A stretch of DNA of 19,239 nucleotides, taken from positions 1-19,239 of the forward strand of contig CAYLGT010000015.1 in assembly GCA_964383465.1 (NCBI GenBank), given 5' to 3'. This DNA is from CAYLGT01 sp964383465 (GTDB taxonomy: Bacteria > Patescibacteriota > Saccharimonadia > Saccharimonadales > Saccharimonadaceae). The position numbers were made by a program, and so were the translations under genes. Of this stretch, positions 12,290 to 19,239 are shown one piece after another (positions within the stretch are counted from its first letter, which is position 1; every line of letters begins with the position of its first letter). Under the pieces are notes generated by a model that saw only the letters and a list, made by a program, of their open reading frames with translations, made no database searches and had not been told where the DNA came from.

Positions 12290-14637
12290 TAAAAGTAGAA
12301 GACACACTGCCAAGCATCCTCAACTGGTACCGTGAAGAAGGTATGATTTTCAAGGGCGGTTCAGGCGCAGGCCTCAACCTGTCGGCACTACGTTCAAGTG
12401 CGGAATCTCTCAGCGGGTCAGGTGGTAAAGCGAGCGGTCCTGTTAGCTTTATGCGTGGCGCCGACAGCTCGGCAGGAACCATCCAGAGCGGTGGTAAAAC
12501 CCGTCGTGCAGCAAAGATGGTCATCCTCAACATCGATCACCCAGACATCGAAGAATTTATCTGGTGTAAGGCCCGCGAAGAGCGTAAAGCGTTTGTTCTG
12601 GCGGAAGCTGGTTTCGACATGGGGCTTAACGGTCGTGACATGGTGAGCATCCAGTACCAGAACGCTAACAACTCAGTGCGCGTCAACGACGATTTCATGC
12701 GCGCAGTCGAAAAAGGCGATGACTGGAACTTGGTTGGAGTAAAAGACAAGAAGACATATAAGACGGTCAAAGCTCGTGAGCTGTTTCGACAGGTAGCCGA
12801 AGCTGCCTGGGAGTCGGCAGACCCCGGGATGCAGTTCGACACGACCATTAACGATTGGCACACGACGCCAAACGCAGGTCGTATCAACGGTTCGAACCCA
12901 TGTTCTGAGTACATGCACCTCGACAACAGCGCCTGTAACCTGGCGAGTCTGAACCTACTGAAATTCCTCAACCGTGACGGCAGTTTCGATGTTGCAGCGT
13001 ACAAGCATGCCATAGAAGTTGTCTTTATGGCCCAAGAGATCCTGGTTGGATACAGTGAGTACCCAACTGAAAGCATCGACAAGAATGCTCGCGCCTACCG
13101 TGAACTCGGTATGGGCTACGCAAACCTGGGTGCTACGCTCATGGCAAAAGGTCTACCATATGACAGCGCCGAAGGTCGTGCTTTTGCCGCCGCCCTGACT
13201 GCCATCATGACCGGACATGCCTATGCTACGAGTGGACGAATTGCCAAGCGAGTCGGACCATTTGCAGGGTACGCCAAGGACAAAGAAGGCATGAATCGTG
13301 TGCTACGAAAGCATCGTGACGCCGTAAATGACATCGACGCAAGTCTCGTTTCGGAAGACCTGCTGCAGACTGCCGCAGAAGTATGGGATGACGCGGTAGC
13401 GCTCGGCGAAAAGTTCGGTATGCGTAACTCTCAGGCTACCGTACTCGCGCCAACGGGCACCATCGGTTTCATGATGGACTGTGACACAACAGGTGTCGAA
13501 CCAGATTTCAGTCTCACCAAGTTCAAAACACTGGTTGGTGGCGGAAGTATGGTTATCGTTAACCAAACCATCCCGCGTGCGCTCAAGACTCTGGGTTACA
13601 GCAAAGCCGAAGCTGAAGCGATTGTCGACTACATCCACGAACACGGTACTGTGGTCGGTGCGCCATCGCTCAAAGAAAGCGACTATGAAGTCTTTGCCTG
13701 TGCGGTGGGCGACAACGCTATTCACTACATGGGTCACGTGACGATGATGGGTGCTGTACAGCCATTTATCTCGGGAGCGATTAGCAAAACCGTCAACATG
13801 CCAAAAGAAGTGACCGTTGAAGATGTAGAGCAGCTTCACATGGACAGCTGGAAACTTGGCCTCAAGGCAGTTGCCATCTACCGTGACGGTTCAAAAGTGG
13901 GGCAGCCACTCAGCGACAAGAAAGACCAGAAAAAGGATAAAGAAGAAGTTAAAGTCGTCGAGAAAGTCATCCACGCCAACCAGCGTCGTGAGATGCCACG
14001 AGTTCGCACGAGCAAGACGTTTGAGTTCAAGCTTTCAGACCTAAAGGGCTATGTGACGGTGGGTGAATTCGATGACGGACAGCCTGGCGAGATCTTCGTG
14101 ACGGTCGCTAAAATGGGCTCGACACTTGCCGGACTCATGGACGCGTTTGGTCGCTCAGTGAGCTACGGTTTGCAGTACGGTGTGCCGCTTAAAGCCTACG
14201 TAAAAGGCATGAGCAACACGAACTTTGCACCATTCGGAGCGACTGACGACCCCGAAGTACGAAGCGCATCCAGTATCGTGGATTACATCTTCCGACGACT
14301 TGCTTTGCAGTACCTGAACATCGACGATCGTTTGGAGCTTGGCCTTGCCACACTCGAAGACTTAGAGGCCGAGATGGCTTCACAGCAGGCAAGTTTGCTT
14401 GAAACTACTATGCCAGCAACGGAAGTAGTTGCCGAAGTGAAGCAAGAAGTCGAAGCAGCGGTGCCGTCTGATCTGCCAAGCGACGAGCCAAAAGAAGCGA
14501 CGCTTCGCACTGCTCGTGCTGAGCTAAAGATTGCAGACGCTTCGGCACCACTCTGTAACAACTGCGGTAACGTAACACAGCGAGCTGGCAGCTGCTACGT
14601 CTGCACGAGCTGTGGCAGTACTACAGGCTGTAGCTAG
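12290..14637 (+). CDS. nrdJ: Class II (B12-dependent) ribonucleotide reductase, main part
   Basis: The enzyme reduces ribonucleotides to deoxyribonucleotides with a radical from adenosylcobalamin. About 782 residues follow the gap: GGSGAGLNLS, SFMRGADSSAGTIQSGGKTR, the catalytic NPCSE (codons 12895-12909) and NSACNLASLNL with the second redox cysteine, then APTGTIGFMMDCDTTGVEPD. The C-terminal end carries a zinc ribbon with CNNCG and CYVCTSCGSTTGCS, typical of the NrdJ family. A Lys/Glu-rich linker (DKKDQKKDKEEVKVVEK) precedes the C-terminal domain. It is the only reductase in the window. It needs cobalamin, which reduced episymbionts usually must import. It is likely co-transcribed with nrdR under NrdR boxes. 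Confidence 0.95.
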
Positions 14638-14678
14638 GGGGTACTATGGGGGACAGCTAATTTTCTTACCCAAATCCG

Positions 14679-14706
14679 ACAGAACCGCCCGAAAGGGCGG
14701 TTCTGT
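14679..14706 (+). terminator. nrdJ terminator
   Basis: A perfect 12-bp stem (14679-14690 with 14695-14706, GAAA tetraloop), followed only by TTATAC. The stem is strong; the U-tract is weak. Confidence 0.8.
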
Positions 14707-14715
14707 TTATACGTC

Positions 14716-14744
14716 TTGATCGTAACACGAGTATATGTTATAAA
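14716..14744 (+). promoter_or_regulatory. Promoter of the 86-aa gene, with leader hairpin
   Basis: TTGATC (14716-14721), a 17-bp spacer ending TGT, TATAAA (14739-14744). Predicted start near 14751. In the 37-nt leader CGATAC (14753-14758) pairs with GTATCG (14780-14785), placing the GAGGTGGAAAGG purine run in the loop and the stem base 2 nt before the ATG. Confidence 0.65.
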
Positions 14745-14787
14745 ATTATCAACGATACCTCCGAGGTGGAAAGGTTAGTGTATCGAG

Positions 14788-15048
14788 ATGACACTTTACA
14801 CACCAGCGGAATTGGAGCTGGTCGCAAACTTGTTTGGGGCTTCGATTTTCCTGCACAACCTGTGTGTTCCGGCCCATTTCATCAACGACGGCCTGCTGAT
14901 GGCAGTCAATCAGCTCGGCGATGATCGCAAGGCAACCATGCTCGATGAGCTGGTACGCATCGGTGTTATCGAGGATGACCACGGCAGGTGGGTAGTGACC
15001 AACAAGGGCCGCGAAATCAACGATGCGCTGTCCCGGCTACCCATGTAG
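14788..15048 (+). CDS. Small putative winged-helix protein (86 aa)
   Basis: The family is not firmly recognised. The 86-residue protein reads as helices followed by a beta-wing: ATMLDELVRIGVIEDDHGRW-VVTNKGREI resembles the recognition helix and wing of small winged-helix regulators (the pattern of a leucine-rich helix, IGVIE, then VTNKGRE). No membrane or metal motif. The ATG at 14788 has no SD at normal distance; the GGAAAGG at 14768-14774 could be brought near by the leader hairpin. It stands alone between its own promoter and terminator, and its codon use differs in feel from the neighbours. A DNA-binding role is inferred only from the likely fold. Confidence 0.6.
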   Translation: MTLYTPAELELVANLFGASIFLHNLCVPAHFINDGLLMAVNQLGDDRKATMLDELVRIGVIEDDHGRWVVTNKGREINDALSRLPM

Positions 15049-15071
15049 AGTTCCCGCCAACTGAAGTCGAG

Positions 15072-15106
15072 CGTCCGCTCCTTCGGGGGCGGGCGTTTGC
15101 TTTTTT
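15072..15106 (+). terminator. Terminator of the 86-aa gene
   Basis: CGTCCGCTCC (15072-15081) pairs with GGGGCGGGCG (15086-15095) around a TTCG loop, with two G-U pairs, followed by TTTGC and six T. Confidence 0.85.
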
Positions 15107-15120
15107 GGGCCTAACTCAGA

Positions 15121-15129
15121 TGATACAAT
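15121..15129 (+). promoter_or_regulatory. Extended -10 promoter of the Trx-like/VKOR operon, leaderless
   Basis: TGA-TACAAT (-10 at 15124-15129). Predicted start near 15136, two bases before the ATG, with no SD. It drives the Trx-like gene and probably the overlapping downstream genes. Confidence 0.55.
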
Positions 15130-15137
15130 GTATCTAT

Positions 15138-15401
15138 ATGAGAACGTTTGTTGTCTATAAAGAGCGCAGTGACCATGCGCGTGCGGTTGAGACGTTTTTA
15201 CATGATTTCACCAAACAGACTGGCAAACTTATCGACACCGTTGATCCCGATACTCCAGAAGGAATCCAACTTTGTGGCACCTACGACATCATGCAGTATC
15301 CAACTGTTGTGGCCGTCGACGTCAACACGGGCATGGTACAAAACGTCTGGCAGGGGTTGCCTTTACCAACTATATCCGAGGTAAGTTACTATGTTTCGTA
15401 A
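15138..15401 (+). CDS. Thioredoxin-fold protein lacking CxxC
   Basis: An 87-residue protein with a thioredoxin-like pattern: an N-terminal strand MRTFVVYKERSDHARAV, a helix, then CGTYDIMQYPTVVAVD with the cis-Pro signature YPTVV (54-58), and GMVQNVWQGLP resembling the last strand and helix. The usual CxxC active site is absent; the only cysteine is Cys46. It overlaps the VKOR-like gene by 11 nt, so the two are made together. VKOR proteins pass electrons to thioredoxin-like partners, so a structural or non-redox partner role is an inference. The start at 15138 is chosen from the promoter position. The fold call is by eye. Confidence 0.6.
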   Translation: MRTFVVYKERSDHARAVETFLHDFTKQTGKLIDTVDPDTPEGIQLCGTYDIMQYPTVVAVDVNTGMVQNVWQGLPLPTISEVSYYVS

Positions 15402-16014
15402 GTTAAAAAATTTTTACTGGCCTAAAAACAAGCAACATAAAAACGACCGTATAGTTTTTACCGTCATGGCTGTCGGGGCAGCTCTCGGTATTTTGGCATC
15501 GCTTGTACTGTCGATAGAAGCGCTGACGCTAGCCAAAAACCCAGATGCCGTACTAGCTTGTAGTGTCAACATAGTCCTTAACTGCGCCACGGTTGCAAAG
15601 CATGCTTCGTCGGAACTACTTGGATTTCCAAACAGTTTCATAGGCCTACTGACTCTACCTGTCATCTTGACGATTGCCGTCGCCGGACTTGCTGGCGTGA
15701 GTTTCCCTCGTTGGTTCATGCGAGCTGCGCAGCTGGGTGCAATCGCCGGAGTACTTTTTGCTGGCTGGATGTTTTACGAGAGCTACGTAGTTATCGGGGC
15801 ACTTTGCCCATGGTGCCTGCTGACAGACTTTTCTATGCTACTTATCTTTTTCATGCTCTTTCGCTATAACGCGCTCCACGGCCAGCTGTGTCTCAAGTCA
15901 AAGAAACTGGAAAGCTTCGTAGCGCAAGGCTACGACCTGATGGCGCTCGTGGGAGTGTTAGTTGTAATCATAGCTGCCATTATCATCAAGTATGGTGATG
16001 GTTTGTTTGCATAG
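15391..16014 (+). CDS. Vitamin K epoxide reductase (VKOR) family membrane protein
   Basis: VKOR-family proteins are quinone-linked membrane enzymes that make disulphides in exported proteins in place of DsbB. The 207-residue protein has about five hydrophobic segments. It keeps both cysteine pairs: the loop cysteines Cys57 and Cys65 (ACSVNIVLNCATV) and the active-site CPWC (Cys139, Cys142) in GALCPWCLLTD. GFPNSFIGL after the loop is also family-typical. A basic N-terminus (MFRKLKNFYWPKNKQHKN) suggests the cytoplasmic side. It lacks the fused thioredoxin domain found in many bacterial VKORs; the upstream Trx-like protein may be a separate partner, but it has no CxxC. Confidence 0.88.
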   Translation: MFRKLKNFYWPKNKQHKNDRIVFTVMAVGAALGILASLVLSIEALTLAKNPDAVLACSVNIVLNCATVAKHASSELLGFPNSFIGLLTLPVILTIAVAGLAGVSFPRWFMRAAQLGAIAGVLFAGWMFYESYVVIGALCPWCLLTDFSMLLIFFMLFRYNALHGQLCLKSKKLESFVAQGYDLMALVGVLVVIIAAIIIKYGDGLFA

Positions 16015-16033
16015 AACATAAGAGGAGGGAAGT

Positions 16034-16423
16034 ATGGATTTTCTAGTAAAACTGTTAGTGGCCGGTGGGGTTATGGGCGTGCTTGACGCATTCTGGCTGA
16101 GCGTCGTTGCCAACAAGTTCTATAAAGCAAACATTGGCCCGCTATTGCTCGAAAAGCCGAACATGACAGCGGCAATTATCTTCTATGTCATCTACGTGAT
16201 CGGGGTCGTGGTGTTTGCTATCTCGCCAGCAGAAAACTGGAAGCACGCCGTCGGACTTGGCGCACTGTTTGGATTCGTGGCCTATGCCACCTATGACCTG
16301 ACAAACCTCGCCACGCTCAAAGGCTTTCCAACGAAAGTTGTTGTCGTTGATATGATCTGGGGAACTCTGTTGACAGCGACGGTTGCGGGTGTTGCTTACT
16401 GGCTGATCAACCGATCATGGTAA
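16034..16423 (+). CDS. DUF2177 family membrane protein
   Basis: The 129-residue protein is hydrophobic with about four membrane segments. The N-terminus MGVLDAFWLSVVANKFYK, followed by LGALFGFVAYATYDLTNLAT and a C-terminal MIWGTLLTATVAG, fits the DUF2177 family. Function is unknown. The SD GAGGAGGGA (16022-16029) is strong. The stop overlaps the DUF1295 start by 7 nt (ATGGTAA). In many bacteria DUF2177 and DUF1295 genes sit with cyclopropane-fatty-acid synthase and an amine-oxidase-like flavoprotein; those partners are not in this window. Confidence 0.82.
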   Translation: MDFLVKLLVAGGVMGVLDAFWLSVVANKFYKANIGPLLLEKPNMTAAIIFYVIYVIGVVVFAISPAENWKHAVGLGALFGFVAYATYDLTNLATLKGFPTKVVVVDMIWGTLLTATVAGVAYWLINRSW

Positions 16424-17187
16424 CTTCGCTCCTCTTCACGCTTCTTGCGATGGTGGTGTTTATGCTCGCCATGTTTGGCGTGGCGCGCACTATGAAGCGA
16501 TATGATTTCGTCGATGTCTGCTGGGGGTTGGTGTTTAGCGTCGGTGCCGTCACGAGCTGGCTTCTGAGCGACAAACACGGCGTCGGGACAGTCGCGACGA
16601 CGCTGGTTCTCATCTGGGGGCTTAGACTGGCCTGGCATATCTTTCAGCGGGTTCAGCGCACAACCGAAGAGGACCCGCGCTATGTAGAACTGCGCAAAAA
16701 ATGGAAAGGCAACGAAACCTATAACATCCTGACCAGGATTTTTCTCACCCAAGCATTTCTGGCTTTCGGCGTAGTGTTGCCAGTACTGCTTCTCAACCTA
16801 ACGAGTAATGTCTCGTGGACACTGTGGGCGACCGTAGGGGTAGCGTTGTGGCTGGTTGGGTTTGTTTTTGAGTCAGTGGCTGATCGACAACTGGCAGGGT
16901 TTGTTTCTAACCCAGCAAACCGAGGCAAAATCATGAGCAGGGGTCTTTGGAAGTATTCGAGACACCCGAACTACTTCGGTGAACTGACTCAGTGGTGGGG
17001 ACTGGGGGTAGTTGGACTGTCGGCTACGTATGGGCTAGTGGGTCTGGCTGGACCACTTCTCATAAGCTATCTCATAATTTTTGTTTCTGGCCTGCCACCA
17101 AGTGAGAAGCGTTTTGCTGGTCGACCTGGTTGGGCTGAGTATGCGAAGAAAACAAGCGCACTGATTCCACTACCTCCAAAGCAGTAG
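16417..17187 (+). CDS. DUF1295 / steroid 5-alpha-reductase-like membrane protein
   Basis: The 256-residue polytopic protein belongs to DUF1295, in the same clan as the C-terminal domain of 3-oxo-5-alpha-steroid 4-dehydrogenase and isoprenylcysteine methyltransferase. The family signature GLWKYSRHPNYFGELTQWWG is present near residue 175, with RRTTEEDPRYVELRKKW-like text before it and a C-terminal EYAKKTSALIPLPPKQ. About six hydrophobic segments. These proteins are thought to act on lipids with a reduced cofactor; the bacterial role is not established. Translation is coupled to DUF2177 through the ATGGTAA overlap. Confidence 0.85.
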   Translation: MVTSLLFTLLAMVVFMLAMFGVARTMKRYDFVDVCWGLVFSVGAVTSWLLSDKHGVGTVATTLVLIWGLRLAWHIFQRVQRTTEEDPRYVELRKKWKGNETYNILTRIFLTQAFLAFGVVLPVLLLNLTSNVSWTLWATVGVALWLVGFVFESVADRQLAGFVSNPANRGKIMSRGLWKYSRHPNYFGELTQWWGLGVVGLSATYGLVGLAGPLLISYLIIFVSGLPPSEKRFAGRPGWAEYAKKTSALIPLPPKQ

Positions 17188-17191
17188 CCTC

Positions 17192-17220
17192 TAGCCATAA
17201 GCGCTTTTCCCGTGTATGCT
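17192..17220 (+). promoter_or_regulatory. Candidate promoter of the DoxX gene
   Basis: TAGCCA (17192-17197), 17 bp, TATGCT (17215-17220), just after the DUF1295 stop. Predicted start near 17227. Confidence 0.45.
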
Positions 17221-17253
17221 GAGAAAAGATAGTAAAAAAGGGGGAATTCTAAG

Positions 17254-17757
17254 GTGGCGAAAACAGTAGCATATAAACACGCATGGCAGTCACTCGCGGT
17301 GGCGAGGATCATGCTAGCATTTGTATTTTTGTGGGCTTACTTCGACAAGCTATTTGGTCTCGGTATCTCAACTGCAGCAGATAAGTCGTGGGCAAGCGGC
17401 GTATCACCAACAGCAGGCTTTTTGACAGGTGCGAGCAAGGGTACGGGCCCACTTGCTGACTGGTTTGGTTCACTTGCTGGACAGGGCTGGGTAGACTGGG
17501 CATTTATGCTCGGACTTTTGCTTATCGGAATCGCACTACTACTCGGTATCGGTCTCCGTATCGCTGCCGTGGCCGGTACGGTGTTACTTGGTCTCATGTG
17601 GCTGGCACTTCAACCTCTGGAAAACAACCCCTTCATCGACGAGCATGTCGTGTACATCGCTGTACTCTGGGCGATTGCCTTTGGCCGTCGTGAGTGGAGT
17701 ATGACTGACTGGTGGCTACAGCAGGGCAAAGTAAAGAAAAACCCCTGGCTCTGGTAA
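17254..17757 (+). CDS. DoxX family membrane protein
   Basis: The 167-residue protein has four hydrophobic segments and the DoxX pattern: SLAVARIMLAFVFLWAYFDKLFGLG at the first helix, GGxx-like loop with TGPLADWF, then LGLLLIGIALLLGIGLRIAA and a final helix near VYIAVLWAIAFG. DoxX-type proteins are small membrane proteins linked to redox and quinone processes, with varied roles. The start is GTG at 17254, with SD AGGGGGA (17239-17245) at 8 nt. It follows DUF1295 by 66 nt with its own promoter and ends at a strong terminator. The substrate is unknown. Confidence 0.82.
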   Translation: MAKTVAYKHAWQSLAVARIMLAFVFLWAYFDKLFGLGISTAADKSWASGVSPTAGFLTGASKGTGPLADWFGSLAGQGWVDWAFMLGLLLIGIALLLGIGLRIAAVAGTVLLGLMWLALQPLENNPFIDEHVVYIAVLWAIAFGRREWSMTDWWLQQGKVKKNPWLW

Positions 17758-17773
17758 AAAGTACTACAAAAGT

Positions 17774-17807
17774 ATAAAATAGAGGCTGAAAGACGCCTCT
17801 ATTTTAT
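17774..17807. terminator. Bidirectional terminator after DoxX
   Basis: A perfect 13-bp stem (17774-17786 with 17795-17807, loop TGAAAGAC), AT-rich at its base. The flanking A- and T-rich ends allow function on both strands. The T-box leader starts immediately after. Confidence 0.8.
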
Positions 17808-17810
17808 AGA

Positions 17811-17979
17811 GATAACAGCTATCAACTGTGAATGTCAGCGAGAAGAACAGTTCGCCTAGTAGACCTCGCCGGGATCGACACGACAGATCGAGCAAGTAAG
17901 CGCTAAGAATCTTTTCTTAGAAACTGGATGGTACCGTCCGCCTCCGCGGATTCCAGTGTCTGAGAGAAGATTTTTATAT
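17811..17979 (+). promoter_or_regulatory. T-box riboswitch of the ileS operon
   Basis: The antiterminator is clear: helix A1 CTGGA/TCCAG (17924-17928, 17952-17956), a bulge with TGGTACC, and helix A2 TCCGC/GCGGA (17937-17941, 17946-17950). TGGT pairs with the ACCA end of tRNA-Ile. Stem III is 17903-17909/17914-17920. A competing stem pairs 17909-17920 with 17960-17971 and is followed by TTTTTATATTTT, so it looks like a terminator. A further hairpin GGATG/CGTCC (17926-17939) excludes A1 and A2. An upstream arm (CTGT/ACAG, TGTC/GACA and GCGAG/CTCGC) contains ATC at 17874-17876, a candidate Ile specifier; ATC at 17821 is another. Uncharged tRNA-Ile should raise ileS expression. No clear promoter was found. 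Confidence 0.82.
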
Positions 17980-17998
17980 TTTAAAGAAAGGAAGCACT

Positions 17999-18217
17999 GT
18001 GGAGAGAGTATCACAACCAGACCCGGAACAACTCATGCTAGGCGGAGTGCTTGCTATGATCATCGACCATGATCTTCCATTTGATCCGGGGTATTTTGAA
18101 GCTGTTGATATGGAGGATGTGCTCGGTGAAGTCACTGGTGCTCTGTATGAAGTTGGTGAAGATGCGGATGAAGTAATGATGAGTTATGGAGTATGGGAGG
18201 AGCAAGATGAAGTTTAA
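17999..18217 (+). CDS. Small acidic protein between T-box and ileS (72 aa)
   Basis: A 72-residue acidic protein (many Asp and Glu, MEDVLGEVTGALYEVGEDAD) of unknown family. No membrane segment and no cysteines. GTG start at 17999, with AAAGGA (17987-17992) at 6 nt. Its end overlaps the ileS start by 11 nt, so it is translated upstream of and coupled to ileS, and the T-box covers both. The final residues WEEQDEV include the ileS SD region. It may be a regulatory or assembly partner, or a leader whose translation opens the ileS start; neither is shown. Confidence 0.6.
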   Translation: MERVSQPDPEQLMLGGVLAMIIDHDLPFDPGYFEAVDMEDVLGEVTGALYEVGEDADEVMMSYGVWEEQDEV

Positions 18218-19239
18218 GCACGGTACCAGGCGGCGAGCGCTCGAGTACGAAAAAGACTGGGTGCAGCGCTGGAAAGCTGACAAAACCTTTGAGAAATCAG
18301 TCGAAAACCGACCCAAAGACAATGCCTGGGTGTTTTATGATGGGCCACCGTTCATCTCTGGTGTCCCACATCATGGGACGCTGCTCAGCAGCATGGTCAA
18401 AGACGCCATGCCACGCTACCAAACCATGAAGGGCAAGCGTGTCGAGCGTGTCTGGGGATGGGATTGCCACGGTCTGCCCGCTGAGCGTTACACTGAGCAA
18501 AAACTAGGCCTCAAAAGCCGTGAAGAAGTTATCGAGTACGGCATCGAAAAGTACATCGTGGCCTGTCGAAACAACATGGTCCAGACAAGCAGCGAATGGG
18601 AAGACGTCGTCGACCGGGTTGGACGCTGGGTAGAGTTCAAGGGCGCCTACAAAACTATGGACCGCGACTACATGGAAAGTGTTTGGTGGGCGTTTAAGAC
18701 ACTCTATGAAAAAGGCAAGATCTATGAAGGTGAAAAAGTACTTATGTACTGCACGCTCGATGCCACGCCTCTTTCCAAAGCCGAAGTTACTATGGATGCT
18801 GGCGCCTACCAGGACGTGACTGATCCAAGTGTTTACGTGAAGTTCAAGCTAGATGACGGCACGACACTCCTGGCCTGGACGACGACGCCGTGGACATTGC
18901 CTGCAAATACCGCAGTTGCCGTCAACGAAAAACTTACCTATGTTGAGGTAAAAGTAGGCGATGAGCAGTTTGTCTTGGCGAAAGAACTGCTTAGTAAAGT
19001 CCTGCAAGATGAAAAGCACCAGCCACTGGAGCATGAAGTCATCCGTGAGCTCAAGGGCAAAGAGTTGGTGGGCAAATCATACGAACCACTGCTCGGGGCA
19101 TCGCGCGGTGAAAACGCTCACAAAGTGTGGGCAGCTCCGTATGTTAGCCACGAAGATGGAACCGGCATCGTTCACCTGGCACCTGCCTATGGTGAAGAGG
19201 ACTTTGCGCTCGCTCGCATGCACAAAATTCCTGTCGTGC
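18207..19239 (+). CDS. ileS: Isoleucyl-tRNA synthetase, 5' part (cut by window end)
   Basis: IleRS charges tRNA-Ile with isoleucine. The first 344 codons are visible; the usual length is about 900-1100. Recognisable parts are YDGPPFISGVPHHGTLLSS with the HIGH-type motif (His55 to Thr58), GWDCHGLPAE, then CP1 editing-domain landmarks TTPWTLPANTAVAVN and GTGIVHLAPAYGEEDF. The HIGH motif reads HHGT instead of HxGH, losing the second His. The ATG at 18207 follows GGGAGGAG (18195-18202). It is likely controlled by the T-box through the shared transcript. KMSKS lies outside the window. Confidence 0.93.
   Translation, partial: MKFKHGTRRRALEYEKDWVQRWKADKTFEKSVENRPKDNAWVFYDGPPFISGVPHHGTLLSSMVKDAMPRYQTMKGKRVERVWGWDCHGLPAERYTEQKLGLKSREEVIEYGIEKYIVACRNNMVQTSSEWEDVVDRVGRWVEFKGAYKTMDRDYMESVWWAFKTLYEKGKIYEGEKVLMYCTLDATPLSKAEVTMDAGAYQDVTDPSVYVKFKLDDGTTLLAWTTTPWTLPANTAVAVNEKLTYVEVKVGDEQFVLAKELLSKVLQDEKHQPLEHEVIRELKGKELVGKSYEPLLGASRGENAHKVWAAPYVSHEDGTGIVHLAPAYGEEDFALARMHKIPVV

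Noticed and set aside
14988..15137. N-terminal extension of the Trx-like frame
   Set aside because: It overlaps the 86-aa gene and crosses a strong terminator; the promoter at 15121-15129 fits the ATG at 15138.
1..19239. tRNA, rRNA or CRISPR arrays
   Set aside because: I looked for tRNA T-arm patterns and regular repeats by eye and saw none; a tRNAscan or CRISPR search was not possible.

Overview
The window looks like a chromosomal segment of a Candidate Phyla Radiation bacterium, most likely a Candidatus Saccharibacteria (TM7) relative. This placement is inferred from reduced housekeeping proteins (a 319-residue MetK, an adenylate kinase with a short LID), a class II ribonucleotide reductase next to nrdR, a bacterial ftsA-ftsZ pair and many small unrecognised proteins. 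No marker such as 16S rRNA is present to prove it. TGA works as a stop here (for example at the end of the YqeY gene), so the recoded UGA of Gracilibacteria and Absconditabacteria does not apply.

Layout. 1-1355: a small HTH/zinc-finger protein gene divergent from a GIY-YIG nuclease with a membrane tail, then msrB. 1356-3045: a SAM-I riboswitch with an intrinsic terminator, metK, then a NUDIX hydrolase with its own promoter. 3042-4526 (minus): a 29-codon remnant of the MsrA C-terminus abutting a large protein of unknown function. 4638-4939: rpsU with promoter and terminator. 4953-5475: a roughly 520-bp non-coding foldback element whose outer arms are inverted copies of a hairpin module showing compensatory base changes. 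5481-6558: yqeY-adk operon, facing a small minus-strand gene. 6880-10358: map, ftsA and ftsZ, each with its own promoter; map and ftsA look leaderless. 10452-11174 (minus): three very small membrane proteins, one only 49 residues long. 11299-14706: nrdR behind two NrdR boxes, then nrdJ, interrupted by a 100-N assembly gap. 14716-15106: an 86-residue putative winged-helix protein. 15121-17187: a thioredoxin-fold protein without CxxC, a VKOR-like membrane oxidoreductase, a DUF2177 and a DUF1295 membrane protein, all overlapping or closely spaced. 17192-17807: a DoxX-family membrane protein. 17811-19239: a T-box leader, a 72-residue acidic protein and ileS, which is cut by the window end.

The genes fall into growth themes: methionine/SAM economy and protein oxidation repair (msrB, metK, msrA remnant, map), cell division (ftsA, ftsZ), dNTP supply under NrdR control, translation (rpsU, ileS, YqeY) and membrane redox (VKOR, Trx-like, DoxX). 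RNA-level control is unusually visible for a reduced genome: a SAM-I riboswitch, a T-box and many strong intrinsic terminators. Many promoters carry a TATACT-type -10, some with an upstream TG, and several sit so close to the start codon that the mRNA would be leaderless or nearly so.
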